Assembly: GCF_011634775.1 (NCBI RefSeq)
Contig: NZ_JAALXT010000004.1
Coordinates: 62,001 to 126,000, forward strand
Direction of reading: 5' to 3'
Length of the DNA stretch: 64,000 nucleotides
DNA from: Thalassoroseus pseudoceratinae
Lineage (GTDB): Bacteria; Planctomycetota; Planctomycetia; Planctomycetales; Planctomycetaceae
Part shown: one piece after another, positions 19,644 through 29,569 of the stretch
Position numbering within the stretch: position 1 is the stretch's first letter
Layout: each line of letters begins with the position of its first letter
Notes under the pieces: generated by a model
The model's input: only the letters and a program-made list of their open reading frames with translations
What the model was told of the DNA's origin: nothing
Databases searched by the model: none
Translations under genes and position numbers: made by a program

Positions 19644-20711
19644 CTACCGTGCTCCCATCTCATGAACCATCTTGACGAGAGCTTTGACATGGTCGGGATT
19701 CATATCCGGCATCACACCATGCCCGAGATTGAAGATATGCCCCGGTCGTCCATCAGTGGCGTCAAGCACGGCTTTCGTTCGCTGACGAATCGAATCCAGA
19801 TCGGCAAACAGCACCACAGGATCAAGATTGCCTTGCACAGCAACATCGTGCCCGACCGTTTTCCAACCCTCACGCAGATCGACTCGCCAATCTAAGCCAA
19901 TCACGTCACCACCGGACTCCCGCAGCAATGGCAGAAGCGCCGGATTGCCGGTCAGGAAGTTGATGACGTACGCATCGTCCGGTAACGCCTCGATAACCGA
20001 TCGCGTGTGTGGCAACACATACTCACGGTAATCGTCGGGCGACAAGCAACCAGCCCAGCTATCGAATAACTGCACCAACTGACAACCCGTCTCGAGTTGC
20101 TTGCGAAGGTGCTTCACCACACTGCGAGACAACCGACCGAGAAACTCGTGCCACGCACCAGGGTCGCGGTACATCAGGGATTTCGTGTGAATATAGTTCT
20201 TCGAACCGGCTCCCTCGATGGCGTACGAAGCCAACGTGAACGGCGAACCACAGAACCCGATCAACGGAATATCCGCTGGCAAATCTTGCCGCACGAGTTT
20301 GACCGTCTCGAAGACGTAACTCATGGCGTCGATGTCTTCGACTTCCCGAATACGATCCAAATCCTTGCCGGTTCGCAGCGGGTTTCCGATCTGTGGGCCA
20401 GGTTGGTAATCGAGTTCAAAGCCCATTGGTTCCAGAATCGTGGGCAAATCCGCAAAGAGAATGGCCGCATCGACTCCCAGAATCCGTTGAGCATCCAGCG
20501 TGACTTGGGCCGCCAAATCCGGTCGTTTGCAGAACTCAAGGAATGTGTGGCCGCTACGAACCGCCTGATACTCAGGCAAATAGCGACCGGCTTGCCGCAT
20601 AATCCAAATCGGCGTGGTATCGGTTGGTTCCCGCCGAACGGTTTTGAGAAAGCGACTATTCTGCAATTCGGGCGTCATCACCGGGTTAAATCTCCGCAAA
20701 TAACCATTCAT
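19644..20711 (-). CDS. hemE: Uroporphyrinogen decarboxylase
   Basis: Removes four acetate carboxyls from uroporphyrinogen III to give coproporphyrinogen III. The N-terminal signature [15 protein letters not shown] is present with its substrate-binding Arg residues, and [13 protein letters not shown] and [14 protein letters not shown] follow as in all HemE. The 355-residue length is normal. The start at 20711 ([12 protein letters not shown]) is chosen because GAGGAAAA lies just before it; two earlier Met codons lack that. First gene of the hemE-hemY-HAD operon. Confidence 0.96.
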   Translation of the reverse strand: MNGYLRRFNPVMTPELQNSRFLKTVRREPTDTTPIWIMRQAGRYLPEYQAVRSGHTFLEFCKRPDLAAQVTLDAQRILGVDAAILFADLPTILEPMGFELDYQPGPQIGNPLRTGKDLDRIREVEDIDAMSYVFETVKLVRQDLPADIPLIGFCGSPFTLASYAIEGAGSKNYIHTKSLMYRDPGAWHEFLGRLSRSVVKHLRKQLETGCQLVQLFDSWAGCLSPDDYREYVLPHTRSVIEALPDDAYVINFLTGNPALLPLLRESGGDVIGLDWRVDLREGWKTVGHDVAVQGNLDPVVLFADLDSIRQRTKAVLDATDGRPGHIFNLGHGVMPDMNPDHVKALVKMVHEMGAR

Positions 20712-20943
20712 TTTTCCTCGAAGTTGTCTCATCATAGCAAGGCGTCCAGAGAACTCCTACGATGGCGAGAGATTGCATTCGCTTGCTGGATCGCAATTCC
20801 GCGATCGATTCGATATAAAGCGCCCGACAATTCCGAAGACCACCTTGCCGCGACTGGCCACTTTTCACATTGAATCTCGGTGAAAACAGCATTCGTGGTG
20901 TCACGGTCTGTGGTCCAAAGTGTTCTTACCCGAAGAGATTGAA

Positions 20944-22047
20944 ATGAAGGCGGTTGCCGTTCGACCTGGACAGCCCGATAGTGTCCACCTTGCCGAATTG
21001 CCGAAACCGAAAGTCGAAGACATCCCCGACGGGCGTGGAGTCTTAGTCCGCGTGTTAAAGGTCGGCGTCGACGCCACGGACCGGGAAATCAACGAAGCAT
21101 TATATGGCACCGCACCCCCGGGAAGTGATTTTCTCGTTCTCGGCCATGAGTGTTTCGGTGTCGTCGAGGAAGTCGGACCGGCCGTAAAACACGTCAAGCC
21201 AGGCGATTACGTCGCTTGCACCGTTCGTCGCCCCGGCGGTTCGATCTACGACAAAATCGGCCGCTCCGATATCACGAGCGAAGCCACCTACTACGAACGC
21301 GGCATCTGCCTGCTTCACGGGTTCCTAACGGAATACTTCGTAGACGACCTGGAATTCATTGTCCGCATGCCGGTCGGCTTGAAACATCTACACGTCTTGG
21401 CGGAGCCGATGAGTGTGGCCGCGAAAGCGGTCGAACAAGCGTACGAGGCCCAAAAACGCCTGCAAGTCTGGAGTCCCAAGCGTGCATTCGTTCTCGGTGC
21501 GGGTCAGATCGGCTTGCTGACCACCTTGATTCTTCGACTGCGAAACTTGGAAGTCTACACGCTCGCAAGAACAAAACCGCCAACGTTGAAAGCGGACATC
21601 GTCGAGGAGTTGGGAGCGGAGTACATCAGTCTCCGGGACAAATCTCTGAGTGAGTTGGCTGATGAAGTTGGCCAAGCCGATATCATCGTCGAAGCGACCG
21701 GCAACTCTCAAGTGGCGTTTGAATCGATGAACGTCCTGGGGCAGAACGGCGTTCTCGTTTGGACAAGCATCACCGGTGGGCGAAGCAGTCACGAAATCCA
21801 TTCCGACAAGATCAATCTCGATTGGGTTCTTGGTAATAAACTTCTGCTCGGCACGGTCAACGGGAACTATCGCCACTTCGAACTTGGTATCGCCGATCTC
21901 GCATTGGGCGAAGTGACGTATCCCGGTGTGATCGAAAAAATCTTGACCAATCCCGTCGATGGTCTCGAAAACTACGCCGAAATGATGCGGTTGCTCGTGG
22001 AAGACAAATCCGCCCTGAAGGTCTACGTGAACGTTGCAGACGAGTAA
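20944..22047 (+). CDS. Medium-chain dehydrogenase, glucose 1-dehydrogenase type
   Basis: A zinc-type alcohol dehydrogenase superfamily member (367 residues from the ATG at 20944). It resembles archaeal-type glucose dehydrogenases: [13 protein letters not shown] with the zinc-binding Glu/His pair, VRRPGGS, and the [11 protein letters not shown] segment, then a Rossmann site [15 protein letters not shown] and a late [18 protein letters not shown](P)-dependent oxidation of glucose or another aldose to the lactone is likely. The structural-zinc Cys quartet is absent. A GTG at 20920 is in frame, but GAAGAGATTGAA before 20944 supports the later ATG. It faces away from hemE. Confidence 0.87.
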   Translation: MKAVAVRPGQPDSVHLAELPKPKVEDIPDGRGVLVRVLKVGVDATDREINEALYGTAPPGSDFLVLGHECFGVVEEVGPAVKHVKPGDYVACTVRRPGGSIYDKIGRSDITSEATYYERGICLLHGFLTEYFVDDLEFIVRMPVGLKHLHVLAEPMSVAAKAVEQAYEAQKRLQVWSPKRAFVLGAGQIGLLTTLILRLRNLEVYTLARTKPPTLKADIVEELGAEYISLRDKSLSELADEVGQADIIVEATGNSQVAFESMNVLGQNGVLVWTSITGGRSSHEIHSDKINLDWVLGNKLLLGTVNGNYRHFELGIADLALGEVTYPGVIEKILTNPVDGLENYAEMMRLLVEDKSALKVYVNVADE

Positions 22048-22058
22048 GCCAACGCGTT

Positions 22059-23309
22059 TTAGCTCATGCTCGATGCAATGGCTTCGGCGGTCAGACGCCC
22101 CGAGGCCATTGCCCCATTGATCGAACCATTCTCACAGTGATCGCCACACACATACACGCCACACTCCAAACGTCGCGTTCGGCTTGCTGGCTCCAGCGAC
22201 GCAGGGGATTGATCGGGTAACGCCGCGGGAATTTCATACGTCCGAAGATGCCGCCACTGATCAACCGAATCTCCAAACCAAGACTTGAGTTGCTGTCGCA
22301 CTTCAGACTCTAGGGTTTCTCGATTCGCCTCCAAGACAGAGACCGAAATCAGATGTTGCCCTTCAGGTGCATACCCGCTGGAAACTTGGCTCATCACGGC
22401 GACATTGTTGACCGGCCCTTGTGACTCACCATTCAATATCAGAATCGGTTCGGCAACCGGACTTTGATCGCATGCAAAATACAGACCGGTGACGGAACGG
22501 GGTGGCTTCGGTTTCGGAATTTCCGAACATAGCAGACTCGCAGTGAGCCCATCAGTCGCGACCACCACCGCACGGCCATCGAGTATTTCACCACTCTCAA
22601 GCGTAACCCGAGTCTGAGTGACTGATTGAACTCGAGTATTCAACCGGAGAGATTCTGTCGGGAGTCCAACTGCGAGTTGATCCGGTATGGCTTGCATCCC
22701 GTGTGCGGGCACCGCTGTGTCGCCTTGACTAAACATACGAAACACAAAGTGCAGCATCCGACTTGTTGTTTCCAGATCGCGGTCTAAAAAGACACCGCCG
22801 AGAAACGGTCGAAAAAACTGATCAATCATTCCCGACGTGAAATGATAGTCTTCACGAAGTACATCGGCCGTTGTTTTATTCTTACCCGTTAGAACATCGA
22901 CGAGCCGGCCCCGACTAGCAACCGAACGAACCCTTGCTACTCGCAACTTGTCGACCAGATTTCCAACACTAGAAAAGGCTGTCTGTAGCAGTTGCGTCGG
23001 TTCCCGCCAAGGGTCAACAAATCGGCAGAACCGACCACCATGATAGATTGTGGCCCCTGGCAGGAATGCTTTGAGATCAAGACGACTATAGTCAAGAAAT
23101 CGTTGCGTTTCCGGATACGCGGTCAGCAGAACCTGAAAACCGCGATCCAGCAAAAACCCTTCGACCTCATCCGTACGAACTCGACCACCCACAGCATCAG
23201 CGGCTTCTAGCAATACGAATGACTGACTAAGACGAAACAATTCCGTTGCACAAGTCAGTCCTGCTAGTCCTGCACCGACGATGATCACCGGTTTTTGATT
23301 CGAGTCCAT
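22059..23309 (-). CDS. FAD-dependent amine-oxidase/phytoene-desaturase-like oxidoreductase
   Basis: A 416-residue flavoprotein. VIIVGAGLAGLTCATELFR and EAADAVGGRVRTDEVEGFLLDRGFQVL form the FAD-binding start; the C-terminal VYVCGDHCENGSINGAMASGRLTAEAI completes the flavin site. The family covers amine oxidases, carotenoid desaturases and protoporphyrinogen oxidases. In cyanobacteria, plants and planctomycetes close relatives are annotated only as 'NAD(P)/FAD-dependent oxidoreductase'. Substrate is not known. It is convergent with the dehydrogenase (11-bp gap) and downstream of the hydrolase gene. Confidence 0.85.
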   Translation of the reverse strand: MDSNQKPVIIVGAGLAGLTCATELFRLSQSFVLLEAADAVGGRVRTDEVEGFLLDRGFQVLLTAYPETQRFLDYSRLDLKAFLPGATIYHGGRFCRFVDPWREPTQLLQTAFSSVGNLVDKLRVARVRSVASRGRLVDVLTGKNKTTADVLREDYHFTSGMIDQFFRPFLGGVFLDRDLETTSRMLHFVFRMFSQGDTAVPAHGMQAIPDQLAVGLPTESLRLNTRVQSVTQTRVTLESGEILDGRAVVVATDGLTASLLCSEIPKPKPPRSVTGLYFACDQSPVAEPILILNGESQGPVNNVAVMSQVSSGYAPEGQHLISVSVLEANRETLESEVRQQLKSWFGDSVDQWRHLRTYEIPAALPDQSPASLEPASRTRRLECGVYVCGDHCENGSINGAMASGRLTAEAIASSMS

Positions 23310-23335
23310 AAGTCAACCCGCCTCACTATTGACTG

Positions 23336-25420
23336 CTATTCTCGAGACTCAGTTTTCAATCGCCCCCAGCCGAGTTTCTTGTCTAACATTCGGGGCCAAT
23401 CCCAGTGATCGCTTGCGTTATCAATGATCACAACTGCCGAATTTCCAGCTGCCATCCCGACGACTTGCGGCACGTCTAGATACTTGAGAACGTTTAACAG
23501 ATCCGGACCATCCTGGTGGCTCGGTGGAAGCTCTTGAAGTGTTACTTGCACCACATCGGGAACATATAAACTCGCATAAAGTGCTGTGATTGCCGCATCT
23601 TCGCGGCCAGTCATATGAAGTTTCGCATCTGAAAGACCGGACAACGACCGGACTGCTGCGACTGCACGAATTGCGTCCCAGACCTGCATCCCTGCAAGAG
23701 TTTGTCCTAGCAATGCGAATCGGCGGCGAATGTGAGTTCGTTTCACCGGAGTGCTTCCCCATGCTGTCGGACCAACACCACGTGGCGGGAAGAACACGAT
23801 CGCTCTCTCGGCAAGTGACCCCGATTGCATCAGTTTCTCAGCGGATGACTTCAACATCTCACCAAGACGTTCCCAGCTCGACTCCCCAAAAACCACGAAT
23901 TCAAGTTGTGTGATATTTTCGAGCTTGGTCGAGTTTGAACGCACGAGATAAAACGGCAAACGGATGTTGTCTTGACTAGTGAATTGGTATTCGTCAATCA
24001 CAAAAGGATTGGTTGCCTCAACTTGAATACGAGGGGTCTTCTGTTTCTCGACGTCGAGACTAGCATCGTCCTGATACTCGTCGTTCGGCCAACCACGAAA
24101 AACCTTCTCATTCAACTGAGTGAACCAACCGTCTTTGAGTTGCTGCCATTCATTTTCATCCATAGGAATCGAAGGCTTTGGGGCGGCTGGAACAAAACTT
24201 TCGTGAATTGTTGTCACACGTTCGTCGTCTGGCAAACCGGTTTTTGGAAAAACTTTCAGTTCTTCTGGTTCGAAGAACTTGGTTGCAGTCGTCGAAATGA
24301 GGGGGTCTTCGCCTTTTAGGTACTTATTGAACCAGTGAAACGCATGCACACGGAGTTCTTGGGTATCAAGATGCGGCCCTTCTGTAATCTGCAGACCAAT
24401 TTTCTTTTCCGCTCCTAGTAGGCGATAGATTCGACGAGTTTTATTGTAGACATCAACAACGCCATCCAGCGGAAAGATCGGATCTTTGTCGGTATTGGAT
24501 ATTAGTAATGCTCGCGGCGCGACGAGTGCGGCGACAAGAGGAAAATCCCAGCGATAAGTATTCACCATATACATGCAATCGCAGTGTCCTTCGATACAAC
24601 CATCAGGACGCCCGGCACCACCCATGATATGGTTATGAAGGCTGGTAATGCCGGCGACTGGAACAGCCGCTTTGACGCGTTCATCAAGCGCCGCGACCCA
24701 CCACGAATACGCACCACCACCAGAACGGCCGGTAACGCCAATACGATCTGCATCGACTTCCGGACGACTCACCAAATAGTCGATTGCTCGCATTCCATTC
24801 CAAGCTTCAACTCCCGCCGGTGTATACCCTCGGGAATGCCACCACCACATGCCTTCGCGGTACGTGCCGTGATGCAGTCCTTCGATTTCCCCGAGTTGAA
24901 TCGTGTCGATCGTCAGACATACGTAACCATTGCGAGCAAACCACGCACCATGATGTTGGTAGTGGGCTTTGTTGCCGTAACTGACACCGTTCTTCTTGAT
25001 GCGTCCGTGACCACAGACATACAGAATCGCCGGCAACTTGGAATCCGCTGATGCATCATTTGGGAGATAAAGATTACCAGTGACGTACAAACCCGGCATG
25101 GATTGAAAATGTACGTTTTCAACGCGGAACTCATCTTCTTCGCTGCCACCGGTAATTTTCGCTTCGAGCGGTGTTCGCTGCGGCCAGGGATCAAGCCCTA
25201 ACATCTCACGAAGTTGTCGATGATACTCGGGACGTTTTTCGATCCAATCCGACTTGGACTGCACATCGGCTAAAGCCCGCTCTGTGAGCTTTGCCGTCTC
25301 GCTTCGGAAGTACTCCCGCACCATGCGGTCGCCGTCGGTTTTCTCCGGTTCAGCGGATTGCAAGGCAGACAGCCCGCCCAAGAAGATGGAAACGAAAACA
25401 AACATTCGAGAACGATACAT
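23336..25420 (-). CDS. Secreted tandem alpha/beta-hydrolase (acetyl-xylan-esterase/prolyl-oligopeptidase-like)
   Basis: A 694-residue exported protein with signal peptide MYRSRMFVFVSIFLGGLSALQSA (start 25420). The first alpha/beta-hydrolase domain (about 90-370) has the nucleophile elbow TGRSGGGAYS (Ser at about 233), AVPVAGITSLHNH and a late acid/His pair (NTDKDPIFPLDG, EGPHLDTQELR). A second region (about 475-690) again looks like an alpha/beta-hydrolase fold, with VVFGESSWE, FFPPRGVG and MTGREDAAITALYAS, but its elbow has no nucleophile Ser. Likely an extracellular esterase for plant or algal polysaccharide; substrate is inferred only from the family. Confidence 0.85.
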   Translation of the reverse strand: MYRSRMFVFVSIFLGGLSALQSAEPEKTDGDRMVREYFRSETAKLTERALADVQSKSDWIEKRPEYHRQLREMLGLDPWPQRTPLEAKITGGSEEDEFRVENVHFQSMPGLYVTGNLYLPNDASADSKLPAILYVCGHGRIKKNGVSYGNKAHYQHHGAWFARNGYVCLTIDTIQLGEIEGLHHGTYREGMWWWHSRGYTPAGVEAWNGMRAIDYLVSRPEVDADRIGVTGRSGGGAYSWWVAALDERVKAAVPVAGITSLHNHIMGGAGRPDGCIEGHCDCMYMVNTYRWDFPLVAALVAPRALLISNTDKDPIFPLDGVVDVYNKTRRIYRLLGAEKKIGLQITEGPHLDTQELRVHAFHWFNKYLKGEDPLISTTATKFFEPEELKVFPKTGLPDDERVTTIHESFVPAAPKPSIPMDENEWQQLKDGWFTQLNEKVFRGWPNDEYQDDASLDVEKQKTPRIQVEATNPFVIDEYQFTSQDNIRLPFYLVRSNSTKLENITQLEFVVFGESSWERLGEMLKSSAEKLMQSGSLAERAIVFFPPRGVGPTAWGSTPVKRTHIRRRFALLGQTLAGMQVWDAIRAVAAVRSLSGLSDAKLHMTGREDAAITALYASLYVPDVVQVTLQELPPSHQDGPDLLNVLKYLDVPQVVGMAAGNSAVVIIDNASDHWDWPRMLDKKLGWGRLKTESRE

Positions 25421-25611
25421 GTCGGCTGCGGTCCTGCTTTGATAAGAAACATCGACGCTCACACGGTGTCTGCCATTGTGCGTCGTTGCCCGAAAATTTG
25501 CAAAGGCTCACAGCGATCCTTCAGAACTCGTCTCGTGTCTACAGAGACAATACACCAACGATTTGCTAAATTGATCCGACACCTCATTCCACTTCGACTC
25601 ACGAACGTGCT

Positions 25612-28608
25612 ATGGAATTCGACCACGATCTCTTAGACGCCCTTACCGAATTCGGCACGGTTCTATCAGTGCGGTTTGCCGACCGACCAACGCCGTTGGC
25701 GTTCAAACGTGACGATGTGATCGAAACGCTGCAACAGCACCTGGGTCAAGCGTCGCACAACTCATTCGTGCTCGTTGGACCGTCAGGATGTGGCAAAACT
25801 GCGATCCTTCACGAGTTGTTTCGGCGAATCGCCCGACGCGACGAGCAACCTTGGATCGTGTTGGAAACCTCCACATCGCAATTGATGGCCGGAACGTCCT
25901 ACATCGGTGAATGGCAAACGCGAGTTGATGGCCTCATCCGAGCCGCGGAACGTTCACGGAATGTCTTGGTCTATCTCACCGACCTCCACTTACTCCCGCA
26001 GGCGGGACGACACTCGAAATCCGATGAGAACATGGGCGGCTTCTTCGCGCAAGCGATGGAGCAGGGCACACTCACGGTGATCGGGGAAGCCACACCGGAG
26101 AACTACCGGCGCGGCGTGGAACAACTCCCATCGTTCCACAAGTTGTTTGGTGTTTTCCGGCTGGAGGAAACTGAGAGCCAGGAAACCGCCGAAATTCTCA
26201 CAGCATATGCAAACGCTCGACGCGACGAGTTCGCGTTGGACTCCGGCGTTCAATTGGTCTTTCCAGATCAAACGTTGTTGAACGTCCAAGAATTTGGCCG
26301 ATTGTACTTCCCGGGATTCGCCAGCCCGGGGGGAGCGATCAAACTTCTCGACCAACTGATTAGCCGAAAGACCCGAGACAACTCGGCGACCAACGATGCC
26401 AATGCCGATTATGCGTCAGCGGCCTCGGTTTCCGATCGCATCGAATTCCAACCCGAGGATGTCGTGCGGACGTTGGAAACGAGCACGGGCATTCCTAGCC
26501 GACTTCTCGACGACACCCAACCGCTGCGGGTTTCCGAAACGCGAAAGTTTTTCGAGTCCCGCGTGATCGGGCAATCCGCTGCGGTCGATGCCGTCCTCGA
26601 TCTCATCACATTGATCAAAGCGGGGCTGACAAACCCGTCCAAACCGCAGGGCGTCTTGTTTTTTGTCGGTCCGACGGGCGTGGGGAAGACCGAACTGGCG
26701 AAAGCACTTGCCGAGTTTATTTTCGGGTCCGCCGATCGGTTGTTGCGGTTCGACATGAGCGAATTCAAAGATTATCACTCCTTCGAAAAGCTCATCGGCA
26801 ACGCAAATGCCCGCAACGATTCGCTGCTGCAACAGGGAAATTTGTTGTCACGGGTCCGGCAGCAACCGTTCTCCGTCATTCTGCTCGACGAAATCGAGAA
26901 GGCCCACGCGAACATTTTCGATGTGCTACTCCAAGTCTTCGATGCCGGCCGTCTCACCGATTCACTGGGACAAACGACGAACTTCACGCAGACCATTATT
27001 ATTATGACCAGCAATCTCGGCAGTGATTTGCACGAGACCACGTTTGGATTTCAAGCCGATGCGGAATCCGCCCCGCCATCGGGACCACCGGCGGCGATGG
27101 AAGAATTCTTCCGGCCGGAGTTCATCAATCGCATTGACCGCATCATTTCGTTTAAGCCGCTCGAACGGGAGCACGCCCGCATCCTGGCACAACGGGAGCT
27201 TGGCCAGGTCTTGCTCCGAAGTGGCATCACGCGACGAGAATTGCGAGTGGATGTCGACCCGGGGGTGATCGACATTCTAGTCCGTGACGGTTTCAGTCCC
27301 GTTTTCGGGGCACGTCCGCTCAAGCGTGCCGTCGAAACTCTCGCGTTGCTGCCAATTGCTCGACAGATCGTGCAGATGACCGGTGATCATCGGCAAGCGC
27401 TACTCCGGTTGATTCCCAATGGACGCAACATTTCGGCACGGGTTGTCGAGGATCGGCAAACGCGTCGACAAGAAACGCTCGTCCGGGGCGTGCCAGTCGT
27501 TGACCCGATTGTCGGTACGAAGTCCAAGCTCAAACCAAAACAAATTGCGGAGCGAATCACTCAACTGACAGACGCCATCACCAGCCTCGAACAACAATGC
27601 CGAGACAAGAAGCTTGAAGAACAGAAAACCGAGTTGCTGCACCTCACGACTCAGAAAGATTTCTGGGACGTCCCGTCATTTGCCCGCGAAACTCTGGGAG
27701 AGATTTACCGGATCGAGCGGCTGCTCGAAGCCGTCGGACGTGTCCGGACACGACTCGATTCGCTGGAATCCCGTTATGAGGCCGCCCGCAATCGTCAGGA
27801 TGCCGACGAATTCTCAGCCGTCGCCGAACGCGCTGCGGAAGTTCAACTTCATGCAGACTTGGTGAAATACAGCTTGGAGTGCCGAGGAAAATTTGACCGC
27901 GGTGATGCGTTTGTGCAAGTCTCTGCCGTAGCCGAAGACGCCCCTCAGGATCTTGCTCATCGACTCTGCGAGATGTACGCCAATTGGGCAACACTGAAAG
28001 GGTTTGGCGTAAAAACAGTTCACGAGGAGCTATCAAAGACTGGTGCCACGGCGGATGTCGTGTTGCTCATCGAGGGTGTCGCTGCGTTTGGCATCCTGCG
28101 TGGCGAAGATGGGATGCATGAGTTCGTCTTCGGTCGCACTTCGGACGAAGCGAAGCAATCGTTTTTTGTGCGAGTGCGGGTACTTCCGCTGGTCGATTCG
28201 GACGACGACCGCGTGCCCGCCGGCGAGATCAGCGTGAACTCGCAACGTAGTCGCGGGACGGGTCTACGTTGCAACCGTTACCGCTCCCGAACGCAAGCCA
28301 AGCACCAAGCCTCCGCATTGACCGTTTCCGCCCAGAATGATCTGCAACCGGACGAAGCCCGACCGTTGGTCGAAGACTGGTTGCAATCGGAACTCTATCG
28401 ACAAAGGTCGCTTGCGTCGGTGTCGTCGGTTCACAGGTCTGAAACGGCGATCCGAAAATATACGATTCGGCCGCAACCCCACGCACGAGACAATCGGACG
28501 GGCGTCACGTCACAAAATTTGTCGTCGGTCTGGAAAGGTGAGATCGACGAGTTTTTGTACGCCGCGCTCATCTCAAGCACAGAAACAACAGACGTCCTGG
28601 GAAGCTAA
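25612..28608 (+). CDS. Clp-type tandem AAA+ ATPase fused to a GGQ-less RF2-like domain
   Basis: A 998-residue protein. AAA+ module 1 (about 10-250) starts without a Clp N-domain; its Walker A is GPSGCGKT (56-63), the pore-loop motif is SYIGEW (Y97) and its Walker B is altered (YLTDLH at 121-126, where ILFIDEIH is usual). Module 2 (about 290-610) has Walker A GPTGVGKT (353-360), Walker B LLDEIEKAH (D426, E427), sensor 1 MTSNLG, Arg finger FRPEFINRID and sensor 2 GARPLKR. Residues 650-998 align along the length of release factor 2: DFWDVP, CEMYANWATLKGF, FGILRGEDGMHEFV, AQND and IRKYTIRP...NRTGV. The GGQ position is GLR (884-886) and the SPF loop is deleted. The 3' end overlaps the convergent peptidyl-prolyl isomerase gene by 4 bp. 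Confidence 0.85.
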   Translation: MEFDHDLLDALTEFGTVLSVRFADRPTPLAFKRDDVIETLQQHLGQASHNSFVLVGPSGCGKTAILHELFRRIARRDEQPWIVLETSTSQLMAGTSYIGEWQTRVDGLIRAAERSRNVLVYLTDLHLLPQAGRHSKSDENMGGFFAQAMEQGTLTVIGEATPENYRRGVEQLPSFHKLFGVFRLEETESQETAEILTAYANARRDEFALDSGVQLVFPDQTLLNVQEFGRLYFPGFASPGGAIKLLDQLISRKTRDNSATNDANADYASAASVSDRIEFQPEDVVRTLETSTGIPSRLLDDTQPLRVSETRKFFESRVIGQSAAVDAVLDLITLIKAGLTNPSKPQGVLFFVGPTGVGKTELAKALAEFIFGSADRLLRFDMSEFKDYHSFEKLIGNANARNDSLLQQGNLLSRVRQQPFSVILLDEIEKAHANIFDVLLQVFDAGRLTDSLGQTTNFTQTIIIMTSNLGSDLHETTFGFQADAESAPPSGPPAAMEEFFRPEFINRIDRIISFKPLEREHARILAQRELGQVLLRSGITRRELRVDVDPGVIDILVRDGFSPVFGARPLKRAVETLALLPIARQIVQMTGDHRQALLRLIPNGRNISARVVEDRQTRRQETLVRGVPVVDPIVGTKSKLKPKQIAERITQLTDAITSLEQQCRDKKLEEQKTELLHLTTQKDFWDVPSFARETLGEIYRIERLLEAVGRVRTRLDSLESRYEAARNRQDADEFSAVAERAAEVQLHADLVKYSLECRGKFDRGDAFVQVSAVAEDAPQDLAHRLCEMYANWATLKGFGVKTVHEELSKTGATADVVLLIEGVAAFGILRGEDGMHEFVFGRTSDEAKQSFFVRVRVLPLVDSDDDRVPAGEISVNSQRSRGTGLRCNRYRSRTQAKHQASALTVSAQNDLQPDEARPLVEDWLQSELYRQRSLASVSSVHRSETAIRKYTIRPQPHARDNRTGVTSQNLSSVWKGEIDEFLYAALISSTETTDVLGS

Positions 28609-29528
28609 TTCGCGTTGGAGTCGATAGGTTCGATCTTCGCCGTCTCACGTTCCTTCTCGACCATTTCCTGCCACAGTTCTTGCGAGAGAGCGTTCAAGAC
28701 GAGCGGCCGCGCGTCCTCCAAACTAATCTCACCGGGCTTCCGATCAGTGACTTGAACCAGATGCCAACCGAACGGACTACGAATCGGCTCGCTGATGGCA
28801 TCGCCCTCCAAAGCGAACGCCGCCTTCGATACGTTCGCTGGCAATCCACCTCGCCAACCGAACCAGCCAACATCGCCGCCATTCTCTTTCGAAGCCGCAT
28901 CCGAAAACTGCTCGACCGCAGTTTTGAACCCTAACACGCCGGCGACGATGCGAAATCGGATCTCACTGAGTTCCTCCTTCGCCGCTGCAGCCTCCTCGTC
29001 AGTTGCCGAGCGGGGCATTTTGCGAAAGATCTGACGTGCACGGAGTCTCGTTCCATCGAATTGCGATTGATGATCACGATAGTATTTGCGAATCCGCTCC
29101 GGTTGCACGATCGTCCCGAGATACGTCTGCCACATCAACGGCAACGCTAGTTCGTTTCGTAGTCGGTCATCGTCCATGCCGATGCGTTTCAAGACCGCTT
29201 GGGGGTCCTCTCCGTTCTCTTTGAGCGACTGTTTCAGTCGCGCAATTCGTCGATCAATTTCTTTGGCATCCACCTCGACTCCGCGAGACTTCAACAACGA
29301 ACGCATCAGTTGCCGTTCCACTAAGATGTCCAGCAATCGCTCACGCACCAATTCCCGTCGTTCCTTCGGAACACGACGAGACAACGCCAGGAAATCCAGA
29401 TCCGTTTGTGTGATCGGTTCCCCATTCACACGAACGAGAACGTCCTCGGCCCGCAGAAACGGTGTCAGTAAGAGCAACGCTAAAAGTATCGGCAACGTCA
29501 ATTGAACTCGCATGGTGTTCGGCACCAT
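28605..29528 (-). CDS. SurA/PpiC-type periplasmic peptidyl-prolyl isomerase
   Basis: A 307-residue parvulin-family chaperone. A signal peptide (MRVQLTLPILLALLLLTPFLRA) precedes an all-helical N-terminal chaperone domain (about 30-180: GEPITQTDLDFLALSRRV, LLDILVERQLMRSLL) and a single parvulin domain (about 165-285) with FSDAASKENGGDVGWFGW and FGWHLVQVTDRKPGE. It probably helps outer-envelope proteins fold. The ATG at 29528 is chosen for AAAAGGATTG before it. It is convergent with the AAA+/RF2 gene (4-bp overlap) and ends the transcript that starts at 30643 or further up. Confidence 0.9.
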   Translation of the reverse strand: MVPNTMRVQLTLPILLALLLLTPFLRAEDVLVRVNGEPITQTDLDFLALSRRVPKERRELVRERLLDILVERQLMRSLLKSRGVEVDAKEIDRRIARLKQSLKENGEDPQAVLKRIGMDDDRLRNELALPLMWQTYLGTIVQPERIRKYYRDHQSQFDGTRLRARQIFRKMPRSATDEEAAAAKEELSEIRFRIVAGVLGFKTAVEQFSDAASKENGGDVGWFGWRGGLPANVSKAAFALEGDAISEPIRSPFGWHLVQVTDRKPGEISLEDARPLVLNALSQELWQEMVEKERETAKIEPIDSNAN

Positions 29529-29569
29529 CAATCCTTTTCTCTTTGGTTCCGTTGATTCTTCCGTGTCCG

